Assembly (NCBI GenBank): GCA_934446675.1
Contig: CAKSEL010000012.1
Location: 16,988-80,987 of the forward strand
Length of the DNA stretch: 64,000 bases
Source of the DNA: an uncultured Eubacteriales bacterium
Lineage (GTDB): Bacteria; Bacillota; Clostridia; Oscillospirales; CAG-382
Direction: 5' to 3'
This document shows positions 8,447-18,100 of the stretch, piece by piece; position 1 is the first letter of the stretch, and the number at the start of each line of letters is the position of its first letter. The notes below the pieces were generated by a model, which was given only the letters and a program-made list of their open reading frames with translations, searched no databases and was not told the origin of the DNA. The translations under genes and the position numbers were made by a program.

Positions 8447-9466
8447 ATGAAAGCAGTATGCTTCGGCGAGCTTATGCTCAGACTTACCCCGAATCTTTAT
8501 GACAGATTCGTTCAGTCGGAAAAATTTTGCGCAACCTTCGGCGGCGGAGAGGCGAACGTATCCGTATCACTCGCAAATTACGGCGTTGACGCGGCATTCG
8601 TAACAAAGCTTCCCTCTCACGAAATAGGTCAGATGGCTGTGAACAGCCTTCGCAAATACGGCGTTGATACTTCAAAGATAGTACGCGGCGGAAACCGTGT
8701 CGGCATTTACTACCTTGAAAAGGGAGCGTCGGTAAGAGGCTCAAAGGTAATATACGACAGAGCAGGTTCCTCCATTGCGACGGCGGACAGATCCGATTTT
8801 GACTGGGATAAAATACTTGACGGCGCAGACTGGTTCCATTTCACCGGAATTACTCCCGCACTCGGTCCGAATGTTGCCGAAATCACTCTTGACGCGCTCA
8901 AGGCTGCAAAGGAAAAAGGAATTACCGTTTCCTGCGACCTTAATTACAGAAAGAAACTCTGGACAAAGGACGAGGCAAGAGAAACAATGGCAAAGCTTAT
9001 GCCTTACGTTGACGTGTGCATAGCCAACGAGGAGGACGCGGACGACGTGTTCGGAATCAAGGCTGAGGGTACCGACGTAAATAAGGGTAAGCTCAATACC
9101 GAGGGCTATAAGAGCGTTGCAAAGCAGCTTGCCGACAGATTCGGATTCAAGTATGTTGCAATTACTCTCAGAGAGAGCATCTCCGCAAACGACAACAATT
9201 GGGCTGCAATGCTTTACGACGGCAAGGATTATTGCTTCTCGACAAAGTACGCGCTCCGTATCGTTGACAGAGTGGGCGGAGGAGATTCGTTCGGCGGCGG
9301 ACTTATCTACGCTATGCTTTCGGGCAAGTCCTCTCAGGATATAATCGAGTATGCCGTTGCTGCTTCCGCACTCAAGCATACCGTTGAGGGCGACTATAAC
9401 CTTGTAAGCGCGTCCGAGGTCGAGGCTCTTGTCAAGAACGGCGGTTCCGGCAGAGTTCAGAGATAA
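8447..9466 (+). CDS. kdgK: PfkB-family sugar kinase, probable 2-keto-3-deoxygluconate kinase
   Basis: A 339-aa ribokinase-fold kinase. Substrate-binding GGGEANVSVSLANYG sits near residue 32, and the ATP/anion-hole motif GGGDSFGGGLIYAML near 276 carries the catalytic Asp. The N-terminal CFGELMLRLTP and CDLNYRKKLW are typical of KDG kinases, which phosphorylate 2-keto-3-deoxygluconate from pectin or uronate breakdown. No aldolase (kdgA) is adjacent, so the exact substrate is not fixed by context. It is a stand-alone gene with its own terminator. Confidence 0.8.
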   Translation: MKAVCFGELMLRLTPNLYDRFVQSEKFCATFGGGEANVSVSLANYGVDAAFVTKLPSHEIGQMAVNSLRKYGVDTSKIVRGGNRVGIYYLEKGASVRGSKVIYDRAGSSIATADRSDFDWDKILDGADWFHFTGITPALGPNVAEITLDALKAAKEKGITVSCDLNYRKKLWTKDEARETMAKLMPYVDVCIANEEDADDVFGIKAEGTDVNKGKLNTEGYKSVAKQLADRFGFKYVAITLRESISANDNNWAAMLYDGKDYCFSTKYALRIVDRVGGGDSFGGGLIYAMLSGKSSQDIIEYAVAASALKHTVEGDYNLVSASEVEALVKNGGSGRVQR

Positions 9467-9495
9467 ATTTACTTATATATTTAATATCAAAGCCT

Positions 9496-9532
9496 TTCCG
9501 GTGCGTATACATCTGCGTGCCGGATTTTTTTT
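9496..9532 (+). terminator. Terminator after the sugar kinase
   Basis: TCCGG (9497-9501) pairs with CCGGA (9520-9524), with inner wobble pairs, followed by eight T residues. Confidence 0.7.
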
Positions 9533-9575
9533 GCGTATTTTTTCTGAATTTTCTAATATTTTTTTGCAAAACCTC

Positions 9576-9620
9576 TTGACAAAACATGAACATATGAATA
9601 TAATCACATATGAACAGATG
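9576..9620 (+). promoter_or_regulatory. Consensus promoter with ArsR/SmtB-type operator
   Basis: TTGACA (9576-9581), 17-bp spacer, TATAAT (9599-9604). ATGAAC/ATGAA is repeated across the spacer and beyond the -10 (about 9585, 9594 and 9610), in the ACATATGAA context typical of SmtB/CzrA operators. Apo-repressor binding here would block RNA polymerase. Confidence 0.8.
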
Positions 9621-9667
9621 AGTTGATGTAAAAACAACAGCTTAATATATATTACGGAGGCGAAATA

Positions 9668-10030
9668 ATGGCAAACCAAAAGGAAAAAGAGGGCAGCGAG
9701 TTTCTTGCGGCGCATGAGGACGTCGTAAAGAGAGTGCTTGAATCGCAGCCGGACGACGAATATCTGTATGACCTTGCGGATCTGTTCCGCGTGTTCGGCG
9801 ATTCGACGAGAATCAAGATTCTGTACGCACTGTTTGAAAGCAGCCTGTGCGTAGGAGATATAGCGCAGCTTCTGAATCTCAGCCAGTCGTCGGTAAGCCA
9901 CCAGTTAAAGGTGCTCAAAGACGCAAAGCTTGTAAAGTTCAAGCGGGAGGGAAAGATCATTTTCTATATGCTTGACGACGATCACGTTCGCAATATGTTA
10001 AAGCTCGGCATGGAACACGTCGAGGAATGA
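9668..10030 (+). CDS. ArsR/SmtB-family metal-sensing repressor
   Basis: A 120-aa winged-helix repressor with HTH DIAQLLNLSQSSVSHQLKVL. The C-terminal helix carries the full alpha-5 metal site: Asp104, His106, His117 and Glu120, the same spacing as SmtB/CzrA, which sense zinc (also cobalt or cadmium). The CadC-type cysteine site is incomplete: only one Cys in the LCVGD segment. Zinc is therefore the most likely signal. It is the first gene of the efflux operon and lies directly behind the operator-bearing promoter, implying autoregulation. GGAGG precedes the ATG. Confidence 0.88.
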   Translation: MANQKEKEGSEFLAAHEDVVKRVLESQPDDEYLYDLADLFRVFGDSTRIKILYALFESSLCVGDIAQLLNLSQSSVSHQLKVLKDAKLVKFKREGKIIFYMLDDDHVRNMLKLGMEHVEE

Positions 10031-10077
10031 AAATCGGATAACAAATATAAAATAAGTATACTAAAGGAGAAAAAATC

Positions 10078-10296
10078 ATGAAAAAGACTTACAATGTTGA
10101 AGTTGACTGCGCAAACTGCGCGGCAAAGATGGAACAGGCAACAAAGGATACCGACGGCGTAAAGAACGCGTCACTCAATTTCATGACGCTTAAGCTTCAG
10201 GTTGAGTTTGAGGACGGCGCAGACGTAAATGCCGTTATGAAAAACGTCGTTAAAAACTGCAAGGCGGTCGAGGACGACTGCGAAATATATATCTGA
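10078..10296 (+). CDS. Stand-alone HMA-domain metal-binding protein
   Basis: A 72-aa single heavy-metal-associated domain. Its CANC motif at about residues 11-14 follows the usual beta-1/loop pattern (YNVEVDCANCAAKMEQ). These small ferredoxin-like domains carry soft metals or act as the regulatory domain of P1B ATPases. It sits between the repressor and the ATPase, which itself lacks an N-terminal HMA domain, so it looks like the detached N-domain of the pump. AAGGAG is upstream. Confidence 0.85.
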   Translation: MKKTYNVEVDCANCAAKMEQATKDTDGVKNASLNFMTLKLQVEFEDGADVNAVMKNVVKNCKAVEDDCEIYI

Positions 10297-10335
10297 TAAA
10301 ACAGGCTTTGCTGCCGGCTTTCGGGAGGAACGTAT

Positions 10336-12219
10336 ATGAGTAAGAAACAGAAGAAGGTTCTGTACAGAATAATTGTTTCGGCGGTTCTGATAGTTGCCGT
10401 AAGCATATTCGACGCACTTACCGATTTTAATAAATATCTTTATGCGGTGCTGTACCTTGCGCCTTATTTCGTAATAGGCTATGACATACTGAAAAAGGCG
10501 TTTACGGGAATACTTAACAAGCAGGTCTTTGACGAAAACTTTCTTATGGCGGTCGCAACCGTCGGCGCGATAGGTCTCGGAGATTACGGAGAAGGCGTTG
10601 CGGTAATGCTTTTCTACCAGATCGGAGAGCTTTTCCAGAGCGTTGCGGTAGGCAAGAGCAGAAAAAGCATATCCGCGCTTATGGATATACGTCCGGACTA
10701 TGCAAACATAATGGAAAACGGCGAGCTTAAGCAGGTAGATCCCGACGGGGTTGCCGTAGGCAGCGAGATAATAGTAAAGCCCGGAGAAAAGATACCGATA
10801 GACGGCGTTGTGTGCGACGGACAAAGTTCTCTCGACACAAGCGCACTCACGGGCGAGAGCCTGCCGAGAACCGTAAAGAACGGCGACGAAGTATTCAGCG
10901 GCAGCGTAAACATGACGGGCGTAATAACCGTAAAAACTTCAAAGCCTTTCGGCGAGTCAACCGTCTCAAAGATACTTGACCTTGTTGAAAATTCGGGACT
11001 TTCCAAAGCAAAAATGGAGAATTTCATAACGCGCTTTGCACGTTACTATACTCCTGCGGTGTGCTATGCGGCGCTTGCGCTTGCGGTTGCAATGCCTCTC
11101 GGAAGAATGGCGTTCGGTATGTCCGCACAGTGGGGAGAATGGATAACAAGAGCGCTTACGTTCCTTGTAATAAGCTGCCCGTGCGCACTTGTAATTTCAA
11201 TACCGCTCAGCTTTTTTGCAGGTATCGGCTGTGCGTCAAGCAACGGTATACTTGTAAAAGGTTCAAATTATCTTGAAGCGCTTTCAAAGGCAAAGTATTT
11301 TGTGTTTGACAAGACGGGCACTCTTACAAAGGGCGTGTTTGAGGTAACAAAGGTAATCCCGGCAAACGGTTTTGATAAAGAGCAGATAATTTATTACAGC
11401 GCATATGCCGAAAGCGCGTCAAGCCACCCGATAAGCGTAAGTCTGAAAAAGGCATACGGACAAAAGCTCGATCTTTCAAAGGTTACGGATATTTCCGAAA
11501 TAGCCGGACACGGCGTAAAGGCGGCCGTTGATTCAAAGACGGTGCTTGCCGGAAATGCAAAGCTCATGAGGGCGGAAAATATTGCATTTGAGGAAAACAA
11601 GGACGACGCGGGAACGCTTGTATATGTCGCGTGCGACGGGAAATATGCCGGTTGCATCGTGATATCCGATGTTGTAAAGCCTACGTCGGCTGCCGCAATC
11701 AAAGAGCTTAAACGTCTCGGAGTTAAAAAGACCGTGATGCTGACGGGCGACAGCAGAACTGCTGCGGAAAAAGTGGCAAAGGACGTCGGGATCGATGAGG
11801 TAAAGAGCGAACTTCTTCCTGCCGATAAGGTTGAACAGGTTGAAAAGCTGCTTAAAGATAAGAAAGACGGCGAAATGCTCGGATTTGTCGGAGACGGCAT
11901 AAACGACGCGCCTGTGCTTTCAAGAGCCGATATAGGACTTGCAATGGGCGCGCTTGGTTCGGACGCAGCAATAGAGGCGGCTGATGTCGTTCTTATGGAC
12001 GATGATCCCGCAAAGATCGCTCTTGCAATGAAAATTTCCGTTAATACTCTCTCGATAGTCTATCAGAACGTCGTGTTCGCTCTCGCGGTTAAGGCTGTCT
12101 GCCTCGTCCTCGGCGCACTCGGTATCGCTAATATGTGGATTGCTATCTTCGCTGATGTCGGCGTTATGGTAATCGCTGTCCTTAACGCTATGAGAGCACT
12201 TAAATACAAAAACAGATAA
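10336..12219 (+). CDS. Heavy-metal-translocating P1B-type ATPase (zinc/cadmium class)
   Basis: A 627-aa membrane pump exporting soft metal ions at the cost of ATP. It shows LTGESLP (172-177), the intramembrane metal site CPC at 281-283, DKTGTLT with the phosphorylated Asp at 325, a SSHPIS nucleotide-binding motif, MLTGDSRTAAEKV and GDGINDAPVL. The last membrane pair contains ANMWIAIFADVGVMVIAVLNAMRAL, whose Asp is characteristic of ZntA/CadA-type zinc pumps. There is no N-terminal HMA domain; that function is on the preceding gene. Control is probably by the ArsR/SmtB repressor of the same operon. Confidence 0.92.
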   Translation: MSKKQKKVLYRIIVSAVLIVAVSIFDALTDFNKYLYAVLYLAPYFVIGYDILKKAFTGILNKQVFDENFLMAVATVGAIGLGDYGEGVAVMLFYQIGELFQSVAVGKSRKSISALMDIRPDYANIMENGELKQVDPDGVAVGSEIIVKPGEKIPIDGVVCDGQSSLDTSALTGESLPRTVKNGDEVFSGSVNMTGVITVKTSKPFGESTVSKILDLVENSGLSKAKMENFITRFARYYTPAVCYAALALAVAMPLGRMAFGMSAQWGEWITRALTFLVISCPCALVISIPLSFFAGIGCASSNGILVKGSNYLEALSKAKYFVFDKTGTLTKGVFEVTKVIPANGFDKEQIIYYSAYAESASSHPISVSLKKAYGQKLDLSKVTDISEIAGHGVKAAVDSKTVLAGNAKLMRAENIAFEENKDDAGTLVYVACDGKYAGCIVISDVVKPTSAAAIKELKRLGVKKTVMLTGDSRTAAEKVAKDVGIDEVKSELLPADKVEQVEKLLKDKKDGEMLGFVGDGINDAPVLSRADIGLAMGALGSDAAIEAADVVLMDDDPAKIALAMKISVNTLSIVYQNVVFALAVKAVCLVLGALGIANMWIAIFADVGVMVIAVLNAMRALKYKNR

Positions 12220-12237
12220 GGGGTACGCAGGATACGC

Positions 12238-12463
12238 GCTTTCTTTTTAAAAAGAAAGCTGCAAAGAAAACGGTAGCCCCTAAATTAGAAAAAGACTATG
12301 GGGCACTCTGTGCCGCCAGCTTATACCGTTCGCAGTCGAACAGCAGGACTGCGAACTCAAATCTGAACAGGAGCCGAAGCAAGCTATGGAGACATAGTGC
12401 GGTTTGAAACTGAATAAAAAGACAACTCTGTGCATTGTATAAAACTTTGCACAGAGTTTTTTT
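12238..12463 (+). ncRNA. Candidate structured non-coding RNA with tetraloop receptor
   Basis: No open frame fits this stretch, but it is rich in stems. A 22-bp palindrome lies at 12238-12259. GCCCC/GGGGC (12276-12280, 12300-12304) encloses CCTAAA and TATGG, nearly the canonical 11-nt GNRA-tetraloop receptor. GTTCGCAGTC/GACTGCGAAC (12328-12337, 12347-12356) is a perfect 10-bp stem. CTATG-GAGA-CATAG (12384-12397) has a GNRA loop, extended outward by CCG/CGG and TCAAA/TTTGA. It ends in a terminator (12424-12463). It could be a 3' extension of the ATPase transcript or an independent RNA. A raiA-type or other orphan Clostridia RNA is possible; I could not identify the class. Confidence 0.65.
12424..12463 (+). 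terminator. Strong intrinsic terminator ending the RNA
   Basis: AACTCTGTGC (12424-12433) and GCACAGAGTT (12449-12458) form a perfect 10-bp stem followed by a run of T. Confidence 0.9.
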
Positions 12464-12912
12464 GTTATACAAAAAGTAACATTTGTAAAAGTCATCTCGC
12501 GTAAGCGAGCTGGGCGCAAAAACAAGTCCTGTTGACTGCATAATAACGCAAAAATTGTACATTTGAGCCAAAAACACAGTTTACGCAGACCGTAACGTGA
12601 CATGGCATAAGAGTTGAACCGCGTCAGCCAAAACATTTACTTAGAAACCAGCCCCATCCGCGCGCCTGTCGCGCGGCGATTTCGCAACACAGCTTTGTGG
12701 ACAGTGTGAAATGAGGATTTTTGAGATTTTGGAGGCGTACATTATTACGGTAAGCGAAATCCTCCACGTAGCCACGCTTTCGCGGCGGCGTTTGAGCCGC
12801 GAACGGCTTTTCGACCGCTTTTCTCCGTAGAAAAGCGTCAGTACAAAGCTGCACTTTGAAGAATATAACCCGTTTCAGCTCAGAATAAGCAAAAATAAGC
12901 CGCACGCAGGTG
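12464..12912. other. Hairpin-rich non-coding region
   Basis: About 450 bp without a convincing gene. Stems seen: CTCGC-GTAA-GCGAG (12496-12509), CCGCGCG/CGCGCGG (12658-12676), GAGGATTT/AAATCCTC (12713-12720 and 12757-12764) and an AGAAAAGCG stem near 12818-12840. The open frames here have proline/arginine-rich compositions typical of non-coding sequence. It may be a dispersed intergenic repeat, or a second structured RNA. Confidence 0.4.
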
Positions 12913-13707
12913 TCAGCTCTTTTTGAAACTCGACGCAGTGAACCCGGTTTTTTGGCGGAAAGTCCTGCAAAAGTGCTCAACGTCGTTAAAACCGCATGCG
13001 GCTGCAACTTCCGATACGGAAAGACTCTGCTTTGTGATGAGAAGCTCTTTCGCACGTTTGATTCTCACGTCAATGAGATAAGCAATGGGGGAAATGCCGT
13101 AGATTTTCTTGAAAGTCTGCCTGAAAGACGTGTGGCTCATCATGCATAGCTTGCTTAACTCGTAAGAGGAAATCTCGCGGTCAAAATGCTCGTCAATGTA
13201 CGCGCGTGCAGGTTCTACGGCAAGATACGCGGCTTTTCCGACAGTTTCGATTACGTCGTTTTCGAGAATTTCCGCAATAGCCTCGTATAAAGCCGATATG
13301 CTGTGCATTTCGGAGTGCGGACGTCCGGAGTGATAGTTCTTTACAATCTTGCGGCAGTAGCTGTCAAATAGTTCAAAAGACGAGGGCTTTGCATATATTA
13401 CCGGCTGGGTAAGACCGTACCCCGGCAAGGTCGTGAAATTCACCGTGTAGTGCGTGTTGGTTTCATCGTAAGGATTTTCGCACGTGTACGCTGCTTTTTC
13501 GGAAAACAGCGCGATTTCGCCGGGATCAATAACCCGTGACGAACCGTCCGCAAAGCAGAAATTGGTCTTTCCGCGTACCGAGAATACAAGTCCGCAGACA
13601 TTTCTGCCCTCTTTGTAGCCCGACCATATATCTCCGGGAAGACAGTCGCAGTAAATTGCAAGGTTTATTCCGCTGATTATGACCGGAGGCTGCTTGCTTA
13701 TGTCCAT
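12913..13707 (-). CDS. AraC-family transcriptional regulator
   Basis: A 264-aa regulator with an N-terminal cupin-type effector domain (GLVFSVRGKTNFCFADGSSR) and a C-terminal double HTH: YELSKLCMMSHTSFRQTFKK and SVSEVAAACGFNDVEHFCRT. A GTG at 13716 is possible, but the AAAAGGAG site overlaps it and fits the ATG at 13707. It is divergent from the GH99-like gene and most likely activates it and the SLH gene downstream, since both promoters carry matching paired half-sites. The effector is probably a released sugar. Confidence 0.87.
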   Translation of the reverse strand: MDISKQPPVIISGINLAIYCDCLPGDIWSGYKEGRNVCGLVFSVRGKTNFCFADGSSRVIDPGEIALFSEKAAYTCENPYDETNTHYTVNFTTLPGYGLTQPVIYAKPSSFELFDSYCRKIVKNYHSGRPHSEMHSISALYEAIAEILENDVIETVGKAAYLAVEPARAYIDEHFDREISSYELSKLCMMSHTSFRQTFKKIYGISPIAYLIDVRIKRAKELLITKQSLSVSEVAAACGFNDVEHFCRTFRQKTGFTASSFKKS

Positions 13708-13763
13708 ATGCGTCACTCCTTTTGTTTTATGGTATCATGACTTTGAAAAAAAGTCAACGCTCT

Positions 13764-13827
13764 TGTCAGATTCATCAATAAATATGTCAGATTGTTCATT
13801 GAAAAATAAACGGCGCGCGTTTACAAT
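13764..13827 (+). promoter_or_regulatory. AraC-type operator and promoter of the intracellular GH99-like gene
   Basis: TGTCAGATT is repeated at 13764-13772 and 13785-13793, exactly 21 bp apart. The second half-site runs into the -35 TTGAAA (13799-13804), which is 17 bp from TACAAT (13822-13827). This is the arrangement of a class II AraC activator. Confidence 0.7.
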
Positions 13828-13874
13828 AAAGATGAAATAAGTATATCCGGCAAATTCAAAGGAGATTTTTGATT

Positions 13875-15023
13875 ATGAGATTCGGAGCGTATTATTACGA
13901 TACATGGTATAAAAAAACACCGCAGTGGACGGACAGACTGCTCGGAGAGTTTTCTGGACGCGAACCCGTGTGGGGCTGGCTTTCAAACGATGTAAAAAGC
14001 ATGGAAACGCAGATAGACTATGCACTTTCCGGCGGACTTGATTTCTGGGCGTTCGACTGGTACTATCCCGAAAAGAGCGACGAAGAATTTATCCCGGCAA
14101 AAGAGGCGCTTTTGCAGCTTTCGGAGGACGGATTTATAAAATCGAAAAATTCCGATGAATCCTATTACCGCGAACCAAATTACGCGCTTGAGAGATTTTT
14201 CGCGGCAAAGAATTCCGAAAAACTAAAATTCTGCCTGCTTGTCGCAAACCATGACGGTCATCACGGCTCGTGGATGCTTACGGATAAACGCTGGAACGAC
14301 GCGTGCGAATATTTTCTGCATTATATGTCAAAGCCCAATGCGCTGAAAGTTGACGGAAAGCCTCTCATCATAATTTTCAATACCGATATTCTCGTCAGAA
14401 CCATGGGCGGTGAAGAAAATGTCAGAAAAGGACTTGAATATCTGCATGGTAAGTGCGTAAAATCGGGACTCGGCGGCTGCGTTGTTGCGGCAGCGTTCCC
14501 GGCATTCAGAAATCCGGATTGCAGCGTTGATGAAAAGCCGGACAGATGGAAAGAATATTCCGAAAAACTGAAAAAAATCGGTTTTGACGCCGTTACCGGA
14601 TATAATTACAGCAGACATTTCTGCCTTGATAAAAACGGCAGTAAATTCTATGAATATCCTTTTGATAACCTCTGCGCCGATTATGAAAAGGTGTGGAAAC
14701 TCATGGCTGAAAACTCCGTGCTCCCCTATATGCCTGCTGTAAACGGTGGCTGGGACTGCCGTCCGTGGCAGACCGTATGGGAGACGTATGAGAGCGTCGG
14801 TCAGTATATGCCGGATACCTGCTATTCCGGCGATATGTCGGGCGAAAAACTTGAAAGACACGTTAAAAATCTTGAAAGCTTTATCGCGGCGCATAAGGAT
14901 AAGTGCCTGTCGGATCTTTCTGTGTGCTATGCGTGGAACGAACTCGGCGAAGGCGGATTTATCGCGCCGACCAAGGAAAAGGGCGACGAATATCTGAGAG
15001 CAATAAAGCGCGCAATAGGGTGA
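13875..15023 (+). CDS. GH99/WbsX-like glycosidase, intracellular
   Basis: A 382-aa TIM-barrel protein. It begins FGAYYYDTWYKK and has GLDFWAFDWYYPE at about 57-69 and the signature WNELGEGGFIAPTKE near the C-terminus, matching the GH99-like/WbsX group. GH99 enzymes cleave alpha-mannosidic bonds, but WbsX-type members are poorly characterised. No signal peptide, so it is cytoplasmic. A TTG six bases upstream is possible; the ATG at 13875 fits the AAGGAG site better. It shares its catalytic-domain type with the giant SLH protein next door, suggesting an inside/outside pair acting on one glycan. Confidence 0.7.
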   Translation: MRFGAYYYDTWYKKTPQWTDRLLGEFSGREPVWGWLSNDVKSMETQIDYALSGGLDFWAFDWYYPEKSDEEFIPAKEALLQLSEDGFIKSKNSDESYYREPNYALERFFAAKNSEKLKFCLLVANHDGHHGSWMLTDKRWNDACEYFLHYMSKPNALKVDGKPLIIIFNTDILVRTMGGEENVRKGLEYLHGKCVKSGLGGCVVAAAFPAFRNPDCSVDEKPDRWKEYSEKLKKIGFDAVTGYNYSRHFCLDKNGSKFYEYPFDNLCADYEKVWKLMAENSVLPYMPAVNGGWDCRPWQTVWETYESVGQYMPDTCYSGDMSGEKLERHVKNLESFIAAHKDKCLSDLSVCYAWNELGEGGFIAPTKEKGDEYLRAIKRAIG

Positions 15024-15027
15024 AATC

Positions 15028-15091
15028 TGACGGATATATCAAAAAACACGACAGAATGTTCATTGTAAATATAAGTATCGGCGTGTAGAAT
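15028..15091 (+). promoter_or_regulatory. AraC-type operator and promoter of the SLH-GH99 gene
   Basis: Half-sites TGACGGATATATCA (from 15028) and CGACAGAATGTTCA (from 15049) are 21 bp apart. The -35 TTGTAA (15063-15068) is 17 bp from TAGAAT (15086-15091). The distance from second half-site to -35 is 14 bp, identical to the promoter at 13764-13827. Confidence 0.7.
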
Positions 15092-15135
15092 AAAAATACT
15101 GAAAATTATTTGATGTAAAAAGGAGGATAACAGGT

Positions 15136-18100
15136 ATGAGAAAAGTACAGGCGGCTGTTTTTGCGTTTGCAATGTGCGCGGTTCTGGCAGTGTCGTCGTC
15201 CGCGGCAACGGCTTTCGCAAAGACAAAGGAATATCCCGAAAATAAGTTTTCCGACGTAAAAAACGAGAGCTGGTATGCCGGAGAAGTAAAGAGCGCATAC
15301 GAATTCGGCTTTATGGACGGCGTTTCGGAAAAAAGCTTTTCGCCGTCGGGCAGCGTTTCGGTATCTCAGGCGGTAACGCTTGCGTCAAGACTGAACGCTG
15401 CGTATAACAATGCGGCAATTCCCGAAACCGGCTCCGCAAACTGGTATGACGCATACGTAAACTACGCGAAACAGAACGGCATTGTTTCCGAAAACGGGTT
15501 TGATTCGTATGACAGAGCCGTAACGCGCGGAGAAATGGCAGAGCTTCTTGCACACGCGCTTCCGGAAGATTGGTACGGCGCCGTGAACGATATAAAGAAC
15601 GTGCCGGACGTCGTAAAGGAATATGATAAATATGACGCCGTAATGCTTTTGTACCGCGCAGGCGTGCTGTGCGGAAATGACGAACACGGATTTTTCCGTC
15701 CGGACGACGGACTTACGAGAGCCGAGGCTGCCGCAGTGCTTAACCGTACCGCAAATCCCGGAGAACGTAAAAAAGTCACCGTAAAACCCGTCAGAGAGGC
15801 GTTTTATCTTATCGACGATATGACAATGACGCAAACCGTCAGAAATATCGAGTACCTCCGTTCGGGCTGGAATTACGAAAACCGTTTTGACAGCGGCGTG
15901 AACGTTTCAAACAAAACCACAGCAACTCTTGCCGACAGCTCGGATAACGGATATGTTTCAATAAACCGCGCATTTGAGGCGCAGAACAGCGGTACACTTA
16001 CATTTGAAACAAGCGTTGCCCTTGCCGGAGCAAAAAACGGCGCAAGAGTGTACTTTGAAAACTCGGACGGCAAAAACGTTCTTGAACTTTATACAAAAGA
16101 CGGCGAATTCCATATAAAAGGCAAAAGCGACGTAAATACGGGACTTGCCGTAAAGAATACGACTTATTTCTTTAAGCTTTGCATCGACCTCGATACAAAT
16201 GAGGGTACATTCTCCTGCGACGGCGCGAAAATATGCACCTTCTCGCTTTCGGACGACTATACGGATATGTCAAAGCTGTATTACTCAACGACCAAGGAAA
16301 ACATACTCGTAATGACGCCGAAATTTTGCAGGATATATATGAATTATCCCGTAAACGAGGATTTTGCGTCGGGAAAACTTCCGTTTGATGTTGAAACGGA
16401 TACGGCAGCCGTTGCGGCGCTCAATCAGCCGGGCGACGTATACAGCTTAAAGTTTGAAGAAAACGGATATGTGAAAAAATCCTTTGAGAATATCGACGGC
16501 AAGGCTGTTTTCGAGTGCTATGTCCTAAAACAGGACCAAAACGCAAAACTGCGCATTTTGCTCGGTACAGACGATAAGACTCTGCTTGAGGTAAAGCTTG
16601 AAAACGGAAAAGTCTCGTCCGGCAGTGCGCAAAGAGCGCATAAAGCAAATATCTGGCAGTGCATACACGTTGAAACGGATTTTGCAAATAAAAAAGCGCA
16701 GATATTCGTAAACGGAAAGTCTGTGGGAACTGTAAGCACAGAAGGCACTTCTTTCGATAATATCCGATTTGAATATGAAAAGAACGGCGCGCAGTCTCCT
16801 CTTTACATAGATGATATAAAGGTGTACCGCGCATATGATTACCCGGACTACTGCCCGAAACCCGAAAAGGCAGAGTCTCCAGATTATACGCTTATAATGA
16901 GCGTGTGCTCGATATGGAGAGAGGGAACACACTACGGCTGGGACTTTGTTTCGCCATTTGAGGAAAATTCTCCGCTTCTCGGTTACTATGACGAGGGCAT
17001 ACCCGAAACCGCCGACTGGGAAATAAAGCAGATGACCGAGCACGGCATGGACGCTATACAGTATTGCTGGTTTGCAGGCGTTCCGTCAACCTTTGACTGG
17101 TCTGAAAACGCATATTCGGTTCCCATGAAACGTCCGCAGCTTTATAATGCGCTGCATGACGGATACTTCTACGCAAAGTACAGCGATATGATAGATTTCT
17201 GCATACTCTGGGAAAACGGCGCGTTCAAGTATGAGTGGACGGGCGGAAAAACAATGAGCCTTGACAGCTTTAAAAACTGGCTGTGGGACTATTGGGTGGA
17301 TTATTACTTTACAGATCCGCGATACCTTGTCATAGACAATAAGCCTGTGCTTGAAATATACAGCCGCGATAATTTCCTTACGCTTTTCGGCGGCAAGGAT
17401 AAGGACGAACAGCAAAAGAAGGCTGCCGAAGTTATAAAATTCATGCACGACGACATCAAAAACTACGGCTTTGACGGAATTATAATTACTTTCTCCGAGG
17501 ACGGACTGGATTCAGATATTGTAAAGACAATGAAGAACATCGGCGCCGACGGATTTATAAACTACGGCTACGGAAAGCAGTCGTACGATCCCGAATGGTT
17601 AAACGACGTCTATACAAGAGCCATAGACAATACAAGGTGCGACGACGCGGATTATAACGGATTTGCCTTTGTTCCTACGGTTGCCGTAGGCTATAACATA
17701 GTTTCGTGGGAGGGCACGCGCACGCCTCTTTCGACGGTCGATGAACATAAGCAGACGCTTGAATATGCAAAGCGCGCGCTTTCAAGAAATTATAATAAGA
17801 GCGAGAAATGGGCGAGAGAGGTAATATATTTCTCGACGTGGAACGAATTTGGCGAAGGACACTGGCTTGCGCCGTCCGGACTTAACGGCTTCGGATATGC
17901 CGACGCATGGAGAAGCGCCTTTACAAACGCGCCGGCCGAGCATACCGATCTTCTTCCGACGGCAAACCAGAGCGCGCGTATAACGCATCTCTATAACGAT
18001 ACGAGAACGCCCATACGTTCTTGGGGACAGGAACCCGAAAATCCGGCAGACCGTCCGTCCGAGGTCATCTTTAAGATAACCGGAGAGGATATGTCAAAAC

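Noticed and set aside
12280..12636. Minus-strand open frames over the structured RNA and terminator
   Set aside because: They cross a perfect terminator hairpin and have no plausible ribosome binding site or protein-like composition.
12624..13055. 143-codon minus-strand frame upstream of and overlapping the AraC coding end
   Set aside because: It overlaps the real AraC reading frame, is proline/arginine-rich, and resembles non-coding translation.
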